NCBI RefSeq assembly: GCF_015355755.1
Contig: NZ_JACVEE010000001.1
Coordinates: 558,001 to 622,000, forward strand
Direction of reading: 5' to 3'
DNA from: Nocardia sp. XZ_19_385
GTDB taxonomy: Bacteria > Actinomycetota > Actinomycetes > Mycobacteriales > Mycobacteriaceae
Length of the DNA stretch: 64,000 bases
A program made the translations under genes and the position numbers. Shown here piece by piece: positions 44,440-53,844 of this stretch. Numbering within the stretch: position 1 is the first letter of the stretch; the number at the start of each line of letters is the position of its first letter. Below the pieces are notes generated by a model, which was not told the DNA's origin, did no database searches, and saw only the letters and a program-made list of their open reading frames with translations.

Positions 44440-44508
44440 CCAAGATCACCAGGCACTGACGGCGGCATCGCCCGAGTGGTCACCGCCACCAGTGCCTGAT
44501 GATCTTGG
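44440..44508 (-). terminator. Long hairpin downstream of the HAD gene
   Basis: Arms of 26 bases (44440-44465 and 44483-44508) match at 23 positions around a 17-base loop. It starts 15 bases past the HAD stop and probably ends that transcript before the oxygenase promoter region. Confidence 0.7.
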
Positions 44509-44522
44509 TCAACCCGGGTTGG

Positions 44523-45203
44523 TCAGGGGATGTCGCGGCGGATCTGCTCGAGGTCGGCGTGGGTGAGGCCGATCAGGGTGTCGCGGAAGATGCGGCCCGG
44601 GCCCGGGGGGACGGAGATTTCGCAGGGGACGACCAGGACGGCGCACCCGGCCAGTTCGGCGGCTCGGGCGCCGGTGGGTGAATCCTCGATGGCGACACAG
44701 TGTTTCGGGTCGACGTTCAGGAGTTCGGCGGCGCGCAGGTAGATGGCGGGGTCGGGTTTGCCCTGGAGGACTTCGTCGCCGCAGACCGAGGTGTCGAAGA
44801 AGTCGCGGCCGAGGGTGTCCAGGCCGTATTCGGCGAGGGAGCGTTTGGTGTTGGTGACCAGGGCGCTGGACAGGCCCGCGGCGCGGACCATGGCGAGGGC
44901 GTCTTTCGCGCCGGGGCGCCAGGGGATCGGGCCGGTCATCAGTTCGGCGACGCGCGCTTCCAGGAAGACGCGCGCCTTCTCGACCTCGGCTACCTCGGGC
45001 TCGAGGCCGAGCCCGGTGAAGATGATGCGCATGGCGTCGGGGCCGGCGGAGCCGATCAGTGCGTGGCGGATCTCGTCGGTCATCTCGTGACCCAGCTCAC
45101 GAGCGAGCTCGCGAACCGCGATGTCCCACAGCTTCTCCGAATCGAGCAGCGTGCCATCCATATCCCAGAGAACCGCGGAAAGCGCTGTCACGTTCGATGT
45201 CAC
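44523..45203 (-). CDS. HAD-family phosphatase, beta-phosphoglucomutase-like
   Basis: 226 residues. HAD motif I LWDMDGTLLDS (Asp14, Asp16), a helical cap, motif II LVTNTK (~115), motif III Lys in LQGKPDPAIYL (~148) and motif IV VAIEDSPTGARAA (~170). This is the small-molecule phosphatase group (2-deoxyglucose-6-phosphate or phosphoglycolate type). GTG 45203 abuts an AGGGAG; the next GTG four codons in is an equally possible start. The kinase gene lies upstream on the same strand, 103 bases away. Confidence 0.87.
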   Translation of the reverse strand: MTSNVTALSAVLWDMDGTLLDSEKLWDIAVRELARELGHEMTDEIRHALIGSAGPDAMRIIFTGLGLEPEVAEVEKARVFLEARVAELMTGPIPWRPGAKDALAMVRAAGLSSALVTNTKRSLAEYGLDTLGRDFFDTSVCGDEVLQGKPDPAIYLRAAELLNVDPKHCVAIEDSPTGARAAELAGCAVLVVPCEISVPPGPGRIFRDTLIGLTHADLEQIRRDIP

Positions 45204-45306
45204 TCCCTGAAAGTCATGGTGGCTTCTCCACCAACTCGTTCACCAGGGTAACGGTTGCCAGTTACCCGGCCACAGAGCCAGTCAGTCGCTACTGGATTCC
45301 CAGGGA

Positions 45307-46911
45307 TCAGGCGTTCGAGGCTGTGATCAGCAGGCGATCACCTTCGGAGGACACGCGGAACCAGCGGGTTTCGCTGTCCCGCTGGCCGTTGGCCTTCACG
45401 TAGTTGATCGTCGCGGTGGCGCCGTCGCCGCTGGGCGTGACGTTGCTGACGCTGACCGAGCGGATCGTCCGCCACCACGAGGAGTAGGCGTTGTAGCCAC
45501 CGGTCTGGGCTTGGTAGGCCGGGGAGAGCTGGGACCAGGCGCCATCGATATTGCCGGGCAGCATGCCGTAGTACCCCTGGATGAACTGCTGGACCTTCTC
45601 CGGGGTGGGCGGTCCGGCGGGCGTAGTCGGCGGCGGGGTAGTTGTGGACGGCGGGGTCGTGGTGCTGCTCGTGGGCGGCGGCGTGGTCGTCGACGACGGC
45701 GGGTTCTGCGGCTCCCGCTGCACCGGGGCGCCGCCCGCCTGCGACGGCGCGGCGGGTTCCGCGGTGGTGCTCTGCTGAGCCACCGGTGGCGGGTCGTCGC
45801 CGGTGTTGCGAGTCCACAGCACAACCGCGGCGAGCAGCACGGCGACCGCGGCGACGGCCACCAGCGCCAGCGTTTGCTTGCTCGGTCCACTGTCGCCCGC
45901 TCCCCCGCGCAGCGTGTCCGAAGATCGCGTGGGCGGTGGCGGCGTGGGGTTCTGGGCCACGGGCGCGGCGGCCGGGATGAATTCGGTGGCGCCGCTGTCG
46001 TCGTTGCCTGGCGTGGCGAGCACGGTGGTCGCGTCCCCGCCGGGGGCGGGCATCACCCTGGTGTTGACCGGGACCGCGGCCAAGGCCGGAACCCGGCCCG
46101 CCGCAACGGCTTCGAGGGCCTCGCGGGCTTCCCGCATGGTCGGGCGGGCATCGATACCGGGCGAGAGCAGGCGCATCAGCACCGGGGCGAGCTCGCCTGC
46201 CTGCTTCGGCGGCGGGATCTGACCGCGGGCCACGGAGTGCAGCACGGCGAGCGGGTTGTCGCCTTCACCGAACGGCGGACTGCCTTCGATCGCCGCGTAC
46301 AGCGTGGAACCGAGGGCGAACACGTCGGAGGCGGGTTCGGGGTTCTCGCCGCGCGCCACTTCCGGCGCGAGGTAGGCGGGGGTGCCCGCGAGGAAGCCGG
46401 TGGCGGTGACCGTGACGTCACCGACCGCACGGGAGATACCGAAGTCGGTGATCTTCACCGTGCCGTCGTCGGCGACAAGGATATTCGCGGGTTTCACGTC
46501 GCGGTGCATGATGCCCGCCTCGTGTGCGGCGGACAGCGCGGCCGCGGCCTGCGCGCCGATGCGCGCCACCTCGTCGGGCGGAAGTGTCTGGTGGCCGGAC
46601 AGTTTCGCCGCCAAGCTGGGCGCGTTCATGTATTCCATGACCAGCCAGGGCTGGCCGTCCTCTTCGGCGACATCGAAGACGGTGATGGCGTTGGGGTGAT
46701 GTAGTCGGGCCGCGATCCGGCCCTCGCGCATGGCGCGCAGCTTGGCTTCGAGCGCAGCCGAGCGAGACAGTCCGGGGCCCAGGATCAGCTGTTTGACCGC
46801 GACCGTGCGGCGCAGCCGGACATCGGTGGCACGCCACACCACACCCATGGCACCGGTGCCGATCGGATCCGTGAGCCGATACCGTCCAGCGATCAACCGA
46901 TCCGACGTCAT
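45307..46911 (-). CDS. Receptor-type Ser/Thr protein kinase (PknB family)
   Basis: 534 residues. Kinase domain (~8-265) with all key motifs: Gly loop IGTGAMGVVW, AVKQL Lys, HRDVKPANIL, DFGISRA and the APE helix. A Pro-rich juxtamembrane region follows, then one membrane helix (~355-375), a Thr/Pro linker and a ~100-residue outside domain (IQGYYGMLPGNIDGAWSQLSPAYQ to the end) with no PASTA repeat. ATG 46911 has AGGAGG 11 bases upstream. The outside domain should sense an unknown signal. The 276 bases upstream contain no gene. Confidence 0.92.
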   Translation of the reverse strand: MTSDRLIAGRYRLTDPIGTGAMGVVWRATDVRLRRTVAVKQLILGPGLSRSAALEAKLRAMREGRIAARLHHPNAITVFDVAEEDGQPWLVMEYMNAPSLAAKLSGHQTLPPDEVARIGAQAAAALSAAHEAGIMHRDVKPANILVADDGTVKITDFGISRAVGDVTVTATGFLAGTPAYLAPEVARGENPEPASDVFALGSTLYAAIEGSPPFGEGDNPLAVLHSVARGQIPPPKQAGELAPVLMRLLSPGIDARPTMREAREALEAVAAGRVPALAAVPVNTRVMPAPGGDATTVLATPGNDDSGATEFIPAAAPVAQNPTPPPPTRSSDTLRGGAGDSGPSKQTLALVAVAAVAVLLAAVVLWTRNTGDDPPPVAQQSTTAEPAAPSQAGGAPVQREPQNPPSSTTTPPPTSSTTTPPSTTTPPPTTPAGPPTPEKVQQFIQGYYGMLPGNIDGAWSQLSPAYQAQTGGYNAYSSWWRTIRSVSVSNVTPSGDGATATINYVKANGQRDSETRWFRVSSEGDRLLITASNA

Positions 46912-47187
46912 TGGGTTGTGCCCCTCCTGCTTTTTCACGCGAGCTCGAGGGCAGTGGCGTTCGCATCCGCCGACTGCCCCGGATGCAGTTGCAACAGCAT
47001 CGACAATGACATACCCAACCGGCAGACATCCACCATCTCGCCGGGTTACTTCCTACCGGCGAGCCTGATTGCGTGCCTCCCGGTACCGGATAACGCCTCG
47101 GTTTCGTTCCGCGACATGCGATTACGCGAACGGCCGAAGCCCGGCGGCCGGTGAGGACCGTCACAAAGTCCCCACCGGTCGGATTAT

Positions 47188-50100
47188 TCAGGCGTTGAAG
47201 TACTTCGCTTCCGGGTGCAGCAGCACGAAGGCGTCGGTGGACTGCTCGGGATGGAGCTGCAGTTCCTCCGACAGCACGACGCCGATCCGGTTGGCCTCCA
47301 ACAGGTCTACCAGCTTCGCGCGGTCCTCCAGGTCGGGGCAGGCGCCGTACCCGAAGGAGTAGCGGGCGCCGCGGTAACCAAGCTTGAAGTAGTCCTGCAC
47401 GTCCGCCGGGTCGGATTCGGCGACCGAATGTCCTTCCAGCGTCAGCTCTTCGCGGACCCGGCGGTGCCAGTACTCGGCGAGCGCCTCGGTGAGCTGCACG
47501 CCGATGCCGTGCACCTCCAGGTAGTCGCGGTAGTTGTCGCCCGCGAACAGCTCGTTGGCGAAGTCGGCGATCGGCTGACCCATAGTGACCAGCTGGAACG
47601 GCAGCACGTCTACCTGACCGGTCTCCTTCGCCTTGGCCCGCGACCGGATGAAGTCGGAGATGCACAGGAACCGATCGCGCTGCTGGCGCGGGAAGGTGAA
47701 CCGATAGCGTTCGGGCGCATCCGGATTCGGTTCGGTGAGCACGATGACCTCGTCGCCCTCCGACACCGCCGGGAAGTAGCCGTAGACCACCGCGGCGTGC
47801 TGCAGCACATTCTCGGTGGCGAGGCGGTCCAGCCAGTACCGCAGTCGCGGACGACCTTCGGTTTCGACCAGCTCTTCATAGCTGGGGCCCTCGCCGCCGC
47901 GCTGGCCACGCAGACCCCACTGGCCCAGGAACAGCGCACGCTCGTCGAGCAGACCCGAGTATTCGGCCAGCGCAAGACCCTTCACCACGCGGGTGCCCCA
48001 GAACGGCGGCACCGCAACCGGCTGGTCAGCGGCCACATCGGAACGCTCGGGCACCACGACGGGCACCTCCTTGGCCTTGCGTTCCTCGGCGATCCGCTTG
48101 GAACGCTCGTGCCGGGCCTTGCGTTCGGCGGTCTTCTCGCGTTCGGCGATCGCCGCCGGGCTGTTCGGATCGGTGCCGCCGCCGCGCTTGACGGTCATGA
48201 TCTCGTCCATCAACCGCAGGCCCTCGAAGGCGTCGCGGGCGTAGTGCACATGGCCCTGGTAGACCTCGGTGAGGTCGTGCTCGACATAGGCGCGGGTCAG
48301 CGCCGCGCCACCGAGCAGGACCGGGAACTGCTCGGCCACGCCCTTGGCGTTGAGCTCCTGCAGGTTCTCCTTCATGATCACCGTCGACTTCACCAGCAGC
48401 CCGGACATGCCGATGACGTCGGCTTTCTTGTCCACGGCGGCGTCGAGAATCGTCGCGATCGGCTGCTTGATACCGAGGTTGACCACCTCGTAGCCGTTGT
48501 TGGACAGGATGATGTCGACCAGGTTCTTGCCGATGTCGTGCACGTCGCCCTTGACGGTGGCCAGCACGATGCGGCCCTTGCCGCTGTCGTCGGTGGCCTC
48601 CATGTGCGGTTCCAGGTAGGCGACGGCGGTCTTCATGACCTCGGCGGACTGCAGCACGAACGGCAGCTGCATCTGACCGGAGCCGAACAGCTCACCGACG
48701 GTCTTCATGCCCGAGAGCAACGTCTCGTTGATGATCTGCAGCGGCGGCACCTCGGCCATGGCCGCGTCCAGATCGGCTTCCATACCGGCCTTTTCGCCGT
48801 CGACGATGCGGCGCTCGAGGCGTTCGAACAGCGGCAGCGCCGCCAGTTCCTCCTGGCGCGAGGCCTTCGTCGAGGAGGTGGAAACACCTTCGAACAGCGC
48901 CATCAGCTTCTGCAGCGGGTCGTAATCCTCACCGCGGCGGTCATAGACCAGGTCCAGCGCGGTCTGGCGCTGCTCCTCGGGGATCCGCGCCATCGGCAGG
49001 ATCTTGGAGGCGTGCACGATCGCGGAATCCAGTCCGGCTTCGACACATTCGTGCATGAACACCGAGTTCAGCACCTGCCTCGCGGCGGGATTCAGGCCGA
49101 AGGAGATGTTCGAAAGACCCAGTGTGGTCTGCACATTCGGGTGCTTGCGCTTGAGTTGGCGGATGGCCTCGATGGTTTCGATGCCGTCCTTGCGCGACTC
49201 CTCCTGGCCGGTGCCCAGGGTGAAGGTGAGCGTGTCGATGATGATGTCGCTCTCCAGCAGGCCCCAGTTGCCGGTGATGTCGGCGATCAGGCGCTCGGCG
49301 ATCGCCACCTTGGCCTCGGCGGTGCGGGCCTGGCCCTCCTCGTCGATGGTCAGCGCCACCACGGCCGCGCCGTGTTCGGCGACCAGCGCCATGGTCTGCT
49401 GGAAACGCGATTCCGGGCCGTCGCCGTCCTCGTAGTTCACCGAGTTCACCGCGCAGCGGCCACCCAGGTGCTCCAAACCGGCCCGCAGGACCGGGGTTTC
49501 GGTGGAGTCGAGCATGATCGGCAGGGTGGACGCGGTCGCCAGGCGGGCGGCGAGGGCCTCCATATCCTTCGCACCGTCGCGGCCGACGTAGTCGACGCAC
49601 AGGTCGAGCATGTGCGCGCCGTCGCGGGTCTGATCCTTGGCGATGTCCACGCACTTCTGCCAGTCCTCGGCCAGCATGGCCTCACGGAAAGCCTTGGAGC
49701 CGTTGGCGTTCGTGCGCTCGCCGATCATCATGATCGAGGCGTCCTGCTCGAACGGCACCGCCGTGTACATGCTCGACACGCTCGGCTCGTGCTCGGGCCG
49801 GCGGCGCTCACCGACCGCGGGCAGCGACTTCTCGACCTCGCGCACCGCCTCGGTGACCTGGCGGATGTGCTCCGGCGTGGTGCCACAGCAACCGCCGACC
49901 AGGGCCAGACCGTATTCGGAGACGAACCCGCGCAGCGCGATCGCCAATTCCTCGGGCGTCAAGGGGTATTCCGCACCGTTGGCGCCGAGCACGGGCAGAC
50001 CGGCGTTCGGCATCACCGACACCGGCAGCTGCGCGTGTTTGGACAGATGACGCAGGTGCTCGCTCATCTCGGCCGGGCCGGTCGCGCAGTTCAGGCCGAT

Positions 50101-50784
50101 CATGTCGATACCGAGCGGTTCCAAAGCGGCCAGCGCCGCGCCGATCTCGGAACCGACCAGCATGGTGCCGGTGGTCTCCACCGTGACGTGAGTGATGATC
50201 GGGATCCGGCGGCCGGCCTGCGCCATGGCGCGGCGGCTGCCGGTGATCGCGGCCTTAACCTGCAACAGGTCCTGGCAGGTTTCGATGAGGATGGCGTCGG
50301 CGCCGCCGTCGAGCATGCCGAGCGCGGACTCGAGGTAGGCGTCGCGCAGCACCGTGTAAGGCGCGTGGCCCAGGGTCGGCAGCTTGGTGCCGGGACCCAT
50401 CGAACCCAGAACATACCGAGGGGTTCCGTCCGCGGACGGGCCCATCTCGTCGGCGACCTCGCGCGCGAGCCGGGTGCCCTTCTCGGACAGATCGCGGATC
50501 CGATCGGCGATGTCGTAGTCGGCCAGGTTCGGCAGGTTGCAGCCGAAGGTGTTGGTCTCGACCGCGTCGGCGCCCGCCTCGAAGTACGCGCGGTGAATGC
50601 TGCGCAGCACGTCGGGCCGGGTGTCGTTGAGGATTTCGTTGCAGCCCTCCAGGCCGCGGAAATCGTCCAGGGTTAGGTCCGCCGCCTGCAGCATGGTGCC
50701 CATCGCACCGTCGCCGATGACGACACGGCGGGACAGCGTGTCGAGAAGCGTGGTATCGAACGCAGCGGATCGGGACGCAGACAT
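47188..50784 (-). CDS. metH: Cobalamin-dependent methionine synthase
   Basis: 1198 residues with all four modules: homocysteine domain with Zn Cys in GLNCATG and GGCCGTTPEH (first ~310 residues), pterin domain beginning MMIGERTNANGS, cobalamin domain with the D-x-H-x-x-G motif GDVHDIGKN (~745), and the activation domain at the C-terminus ending near LHPEAKYFNA. It transfers methyl from methyltetrahydrofolate to homocysteine. ATG 50784 is the family start. No B12 riboswitch is seen in the 155 bases to the divergent PAC2 gene. Matches Rv2124c in position. Confidence 0.96.
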   Translation of the reverse strand: MSASRSAAFDTTLLDTLSRRVVIGDGAMGTMLQAADLTLDDFRGLEGCNEILNDTRPDVLRSIHRAYFEAGADAVETNTFGCNLPNLADYDIADRIRDLSEKGTRLAREVADEMGPSADGTPRYVLGSMGPGTKLPTLGHAPYTVLRDAYLESALGMLDGGADAILIETCQDLLQVKAAITGSRRAMAQAGRRIPIITHVTVETTGTMLVGSEIGAALAALEPLGIDMIGLNCATGPAEMSEHLRHLSKHAQLPVSVMPNAGLPVLGANGAEYPLTPEELAIALRGFVSEYGLALVGGCCGTTPEHIRQVTEAVREVEKSLPAVGERRRPEHEPSVSSMYTAVPFEQDASIMMIGERTNANGSKAFREAMLAEDWQKCVDIAKDQTRDGAHMLDLCVDYVGRDGAKDMEALAARLATASTLPIMLDSTETPVLRAGLEHLGGRCAVNSVNYEDGDGPESRFQQTMALVAEHGAAVVALTIDEEGQARTAEAKVAIAERLIADITGNWGLLESDIIIDTLTFTLGTGQEESRKDGIETIEAIRQLKRKHPNVQTTLGLSNISFGLNPAARQVLNSVFMHECVEAGLDSAIVHASKILPMARIPEEQRQTALDLVYDRRGEDYDPLQKLMALFEGVSTSSTKASRQEELAALPLFERLERRIVDGEKAGMEADLDAAMAEVPPLQIINETLLSGMKTVGELFGSGQMQLPFVLQSAEVMKTAVAYLEPHMEATDDSGKGRIVLATVKGDVHDIGKNLVDIILSNNGYEVVNLGIKQPIATILDAAVDKKADVIGMSGLLVKSTVIMKENLQELNAKGVAEQFPVLLGGAALTRAYVEHDLTEVYQGHVHYARDAFEGLRLMDEIMTVKRGGGTDPNSPAAIAEREKTAERKARHERSKRIAEERKAKEVPVVVPERSDVAADQPVAVPPFWGTRVVKGLALAEYSGLLDERALFLGQWGLRGQRGGEGPSYEELVETEGRPRLRYWLDRLATENVLQHAAVVYGYFPAVSEGDEVIVLTEPNPDAPERYRFTFPRQQRDRFLCISDFIRSRAKAKETGQVDVLPFQLVTMGQPIADFANELFAGDNYRDYLEVHGIGVQLTEALAEYWHRRVREELTLEGHSVAESDPADVQDYFKLGYRGARYSFGYGACPDLEDRAKLVDLLEANRIGVVLSEELQLHPEQSTDAFVLLHPEAKYFNA

Positions 50785-50939
50785 GCGTACAAGCGTAAAG
50801 GGCCGCCCTGACAAACCCACCAACCGCACCACCGCAGGTGAGAGGGACGTGAACCAGACCACACCGCGGGCTCCGGGGCGCGGCCGTGTCCTTCCTATAT
50901 GACACAGCGCTTGCGGGACCCACACCGTAGGGTGAACGG

Positions 50940-51824
50940 GTGAACCCCAGTGAAACTCCCGAGTCGGAACTGCCGACGCTGCGGGATCCCGTGCTGGTCG
51001 CCGCCTTCGAGGGCTGGAACGACGCGGGTGACGCGGCCAGTGGCGCGGTGGAGCATTTGGAACTGATCTGGGACGCCGAGCCGCTAGCGGAACTCGATTC
51101 CGAGGACTACTACGACTACCAGGTGAACCGCCCGACGGTCCGCCAGGTCGACGGCGTGACCAGGGAGATCCAGTGGCCCTCCACCAGCCTGTCGGTGTGT
51201 TCGCCGCCCGGCAGCGAGCGCGACGTGGTGCTGCTGCGCGGTATCGAACCGAACATGCGCTGGCGCAGTTTCTGCGATGAGCTGCTCGCGATGATCGAGC
51301 AGCTGGGCGTGAATACCGTGGTCATCCTCGGCGCTTTGCTGGCCGATACCCCGCATACCCGTCCGGTTCCGGTCACCGGGTCGGCCTACAGCAAGGAAGC
51401 CGCCGAGCGCTTCAACCTCGAGCAGACCCGCTACGAGGGACCGACTGGTATCACCGGGGTGCTGCAGGATCAGTGCGTGCGCGCCGGTGTGCCCGCGGTG
51501 TCCTTCTGGGCCGCGGTGCCGCACTACGTTTCCCAGCCGCCGAACCCGAAAGCGACCATCGCGCTGCTGCACCGGGTCGAGGATGTGCTCGATATCGAGG
51601 TCCCGCTCGGCGAACTGCCCAAGCAGGCCGAGGATTGGGAAGGCGCCGTCAACGAAATGACCGTCGGCGACGAGGAGATCAGCGAGTACGTGCGCTCGCT
51701 GGAGGAGCGCGGCGACGCGGCGGTCGACATGAACGAGGCCATCGCCAAGATCGACGGCGACGCCATCGCGGCCGAGTTCGAAAAGTACCTGCGCAGGCGG
51801 GGTCCCGGAAGTTTCGGGCTGTAA
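50940..51824 (+). CDS. PAC2-family protein
   Basis: 294 residues from a GTG start. PAC2 fold: LVAAFEGWNDAGDAASGAVEHL (~20-41), LLRGIEPNMRWRSF, GALLADTPHTRPVPVTG and GVPAVSFWAAVPHYV. Named after a eukaryotic proteasome assembly chaperone; in actinomycetes it accompanies the proteasome-containing lineages, and Rv2125 is the positional match beside metH. The biochemical role is not settled. A terminator-like hairpin follows. Confidence 0.88.
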   Translation: MNPSETPESELPTLRDPVLVAAFEGWNDAGDAASGAVEHLELIWDAEPLAELDSEDYYDYQVNRPTVRQVDGVTREIQWPSTSLSVCSPPGSERDVVLLRGIEPNMRWRSFCDELLAMIEQLGVNTVVILGALLADTPHTRPVPVTGSAYSKEAAERFNLEQTRYEGPTGITGVLQDQCVRAGVPAVSFWAAVPHYVSQPPNPKATIALLHRVEDVLDIEVPLGELPKQAEDWEGAVNEMTVGDEEISEYVRSLEERGDAAVDMNEAIAKIDGDAIAAEFEKYLRRRGPGSFGL

Positions 51825-51838
51825 TCAGTAGGTGAGCC

Positions 51839-51863
51839 GGGGCGCGGCCAACGGTCGCGCCCC
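51839..51863. terminator. Hairpin between convergent genes
   Basis: GGGGCGCG and CGCGCCCC form an 8-bp stem with a 9-base loop, 14 bases after the PAC2 stop and 10 before the resolvase-like gene's stop. Likely used in both directions. Confidence 0.65.
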
Positions 51864-51873
51864 GCGCACTCGG

Positions 51874-52203
51874 CTATCGGGTGCCGGGTGGTCCCTGCAA
51901 GTCTTCGACGGTCCACACCTGGGCCGCCGCGTCCTGAGCCAGCTTCGCGATCAAGATGTCGCGTGGAATCGTCTGGCCGGCAAAGTGATCGAGTGAGGGA
52001 ACCACGACGTGGTGCGCGTCGGCGCGCTTGAGTTCCTGCGTCAGCTCGGCGAACGCCGTGCCGTCACCCGAAGTCGATTCATGGAAAGTCGCGGCGAAGC
52101 ACAGCCCTTCGGCCTCCGCGAGCATGCTCATCGCGTCCTCGAGCTCCTCGCTGTGGCCGTCAGCCAGATCGTCACGCAAATATCCATAGATCAACGCTTC
52201 CAC
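51874..52203 (-). CDS. Resolvase-like N-terminal domain protein without the catalytic serine
   Basis: 109 residues from GTG 52203, chosen because GGAGG lies five bases before it; ATG 52215 is upstream of that site. The fold order follows the serine-recombinase catalytic domain: LIYGYLRDD at the start, a helix EELEDAMSMLAEAEG, then HHVVVPSLDHFAGQTI. The Ser of the usual YGRVS motif is missing (YGYLRDDL) and there is no DNA-binding tail. It is probably a non-catalytic derivative. It diverges from the XRE gene at 52412. Confidence 0.55.
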   Translation of the reverse strand: MEALIYGYLRDDLADGHSEELEDAMSMLAEAEGLCFAATFHESTSGDGTAFAELTQELKRADAHHVVVPSLDHFAGQTIPRDILIAKLAQDAAAQVWTVEDLQGPPGTR

Positions 52204-52411
52204 CCGAACCTCCATTGGTCATGGGTCGCTGAGTGCATTGTTTTGGATGTCCCGCTGCGGGGGTAATGCGGTGTGGGGCAGTGGGTTGGCAAACTGTAGC
52301 CGCTCCATGTTCAGGATGTCGGACGCCATGTTGCAAAAGCAGGTGTCAACCCAGTGACATCTCTATGCCCTATTCGGTCCGCTGAACGTTAACTGGTGCG
52401 ATACTCGATGT

Positions 52412-53644
52412 GTGGCCGCTGGAGACGATCGACCCGTCTGGGCTGTCCGGATGCGCTCCGAGCGCGACGCGAGGGGGTGGTCCCAAGCCGACGCGGTCCG
52501 CGTGATGCGCGCCAAGTCGTCCCACAACTTGCCGACGGACAGTACGTTGCTGCGCAATTGGCGGCGCTGGGAGTCGGGCGAGTCGCGGCCCGACGACTTC
52601 TACGCCCCCATCATCGCCGCCGCCTTCGACACCGTGACCGCGGCGTTCTTCCCCAAATCCCGGCCCAACCGGGACGACGAACTGCTCTCGGCAACGGGGA
52701 TGGACACGCTGGAATTCATTGGGCGCCTGCGGATGTCCGACGTGTCCGCGGCCACCCTGGACGCCATCCGGATCACCGCCGAGCGCCTGTGCTGCGAATA
52801 CCCTTACGCCGACCCGCATTCCCTGCACAGCGAGGGAACCGCCTGGTTACGCCGCATCACCTCGCTGCTCGACGGCCGGCTCACCCTCGCGCAGCACCGC
52901 GAGATCCTGGTCCTCGCCGGCTGGGTCGCCCTGCTCGTCGGCTGCGTCGACTACGACCTGGGCCGCCGCACCTCCGCCGAGGCCACCCGCCGCGCCGCCT
53001 GCTCCCTCGGCCTCGAAGCCGAGCACCCCGAAATCATCGGCTGGGGCGCGGAAATGGCCGCTTGGTTCGCCCTCACCCAAGGTAACTACCGGGGTGCCAT
53101 CGAGGCTGCCGACGGTGCGCTGGACACGTCCAGCTCCCTTGGCGTCGGCGTCCAGCTCGCCGCCCAGCGCGCCAAGGCCTGGGCCCGCATCGGCGACCGC
53201 TCCGAGGTCGAACGCGCCCTCGGCACCGGCCGAGCGATCCTCGAGCGACTCGATCCCCCCATCAACCTCGACAATCATTTCGTCGTCGACCCCCAAAAAT
53301 TCGACTTCTACGCCATGGACTGCTGCCGCGTCGCCGGCGAAGACCAACTCGCCGAATCCTATGCGCGCGAAGTAATCCGAAACTCCACCCGCGCCGACGG
53401 CACCATCCGCAACCCCATGCGCGTCTCCGAAGCCCACCTCACCCTCGCCGTCGTCGCAGTCCGCAACCGCGACCTCGAACTCGCCGTAGACGAAGGCATG
53501 CGCGCCTTCTCCGGCAAACGCAGATCGTTGCCGTCATTGATGTGGATCGCCGGTGAAGCCGCCAGAGAGATCATCGAGCGCTTCCCCGGAGACCCCCGCA
53601 CCCGCATCTATCTGGACCAGTTGAGATCCCTGTCCCCCGAGTAA
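52412..53644 (+). CDS. Large XRE-type regulator with a helical repeat domain
   Basis: 410 residues from GTG. The N-terminus (~8-70) is an XRE-like HTH (WAVRMRSERDARGWSQADAVRVMRA, then LLRNWRRWESGESRP). The remaining ~330 residues are all-helical with TPR-like spacing (ILVLAGWVALLVGCVDYDLG, AAWFALTQGNYRGAIEAADGAL, ERALGTGRAILERL). This type is numerous in Streptomyces and Nocardia and usually unassigned; some sense peptides or control development. It lies between the resolvase-like gene and the Jet-like operon. Confidence 0.8.
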   Translation: MAAGDDRPVWAVRMRSERDARGWSQADAVRVMRAKSSHNLPTDSTLLRNWRRWESGESRPDDFYAPIIAAAFDTVTAAFFPKSRPNRDDELLSATGMDTLEFIGRLRMSDVSAATLDAIRITAERLCCEYPYADPHSLHSEGTAWLRRITSLLDGRLTLAQHREILVLAGWVALLVGCVDYDLGRRTSAEATRRAACSLGLEAEHPEIIGWGAEMAAWFALTQGNYRGAIEAADGALDTSSSLGVGVQLAAQRAKAWARIGDRSEVERALGTGRAILERLDPPINLDNHFVVDPQKFDFYAMDCCRVAGEDQLAESYAREVIRNSTRADGTIRNPMRVSEAHLTLAVVAVRNRDLELAVDEGMRAFSGKRRSLPSLMWIAGEAAREIIERFPGDPRTRIYLDQLRSLSPE

Positions 53645-53808
53645 GCGAACATGCCGCAACCGCTAATCCCCAATAGTTAGCCAGCACATGTAGTTAAGCC
53701 CACAGGTGTGGAGTACCGAGTATGGATATCGGGCCAGGCCACGCCCGGTGTCGAAGTCGATTTCCGCTGGGCGAACACGCCGCAAACCGGACACGCGGGG
53801 TTGTTCCG

Positions 53809-53837
53809 TCGGACGGCGACCCACCCGCTACTACCCT
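53809..53837 (+). promoter_or_regulatory. Leaderless promoter of the Jet-like operon
   Basis: TCGGAC (53809-53814), a 17-base spacer and TACCCT (53832-53837) end seven bases before the GTG at 53845. No Shine-Dalgarno is present, so transcription probably starts at the start codon. Confidence 0.5.
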
Positions 53838-53844
53838 GTTCCCG

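Larger units (their letters stand above)
44147..44522. other. 376-base gap with operators and a long hairpin
   Basis: Between the divergent upstream end of the oxygenase operon and the 3' end of the HAD gene. It holds the repeated CGTGA...ATCAC elements (44196-44227), some AT-richer sequence (44222-44250) that may contain the operon promoter, and the hairpin at 44440-44508. A plus-strand frame across it has no ribosome-binding site. Confidence 0.6.

Noticed and set aside
44216-44566. Plus-strand frame of 116 codons across the gap before the HAD gene
   Set aside because: No ribosome site, it crosses the large hairpin and the 3' end of the HAD gene, and has no recognisable domain.
45246-45267. 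GGGTAAC-GTTACCC hairpin between the kinase and HAD genes
   Set aside because: A 7-bp stem without T tract; too weak to call a terminator or operator.
47215-50676. Open frame of about 1150 codons antisense to metH
   Set aside because: metH is unmistakable on the other strand; the antisense product is a composition artefact.
50785-50939. Cobalamin riboswitch before metH
   Set aside because: The divergent gap is only 155 bases and no B12-box-like sequence was seen.
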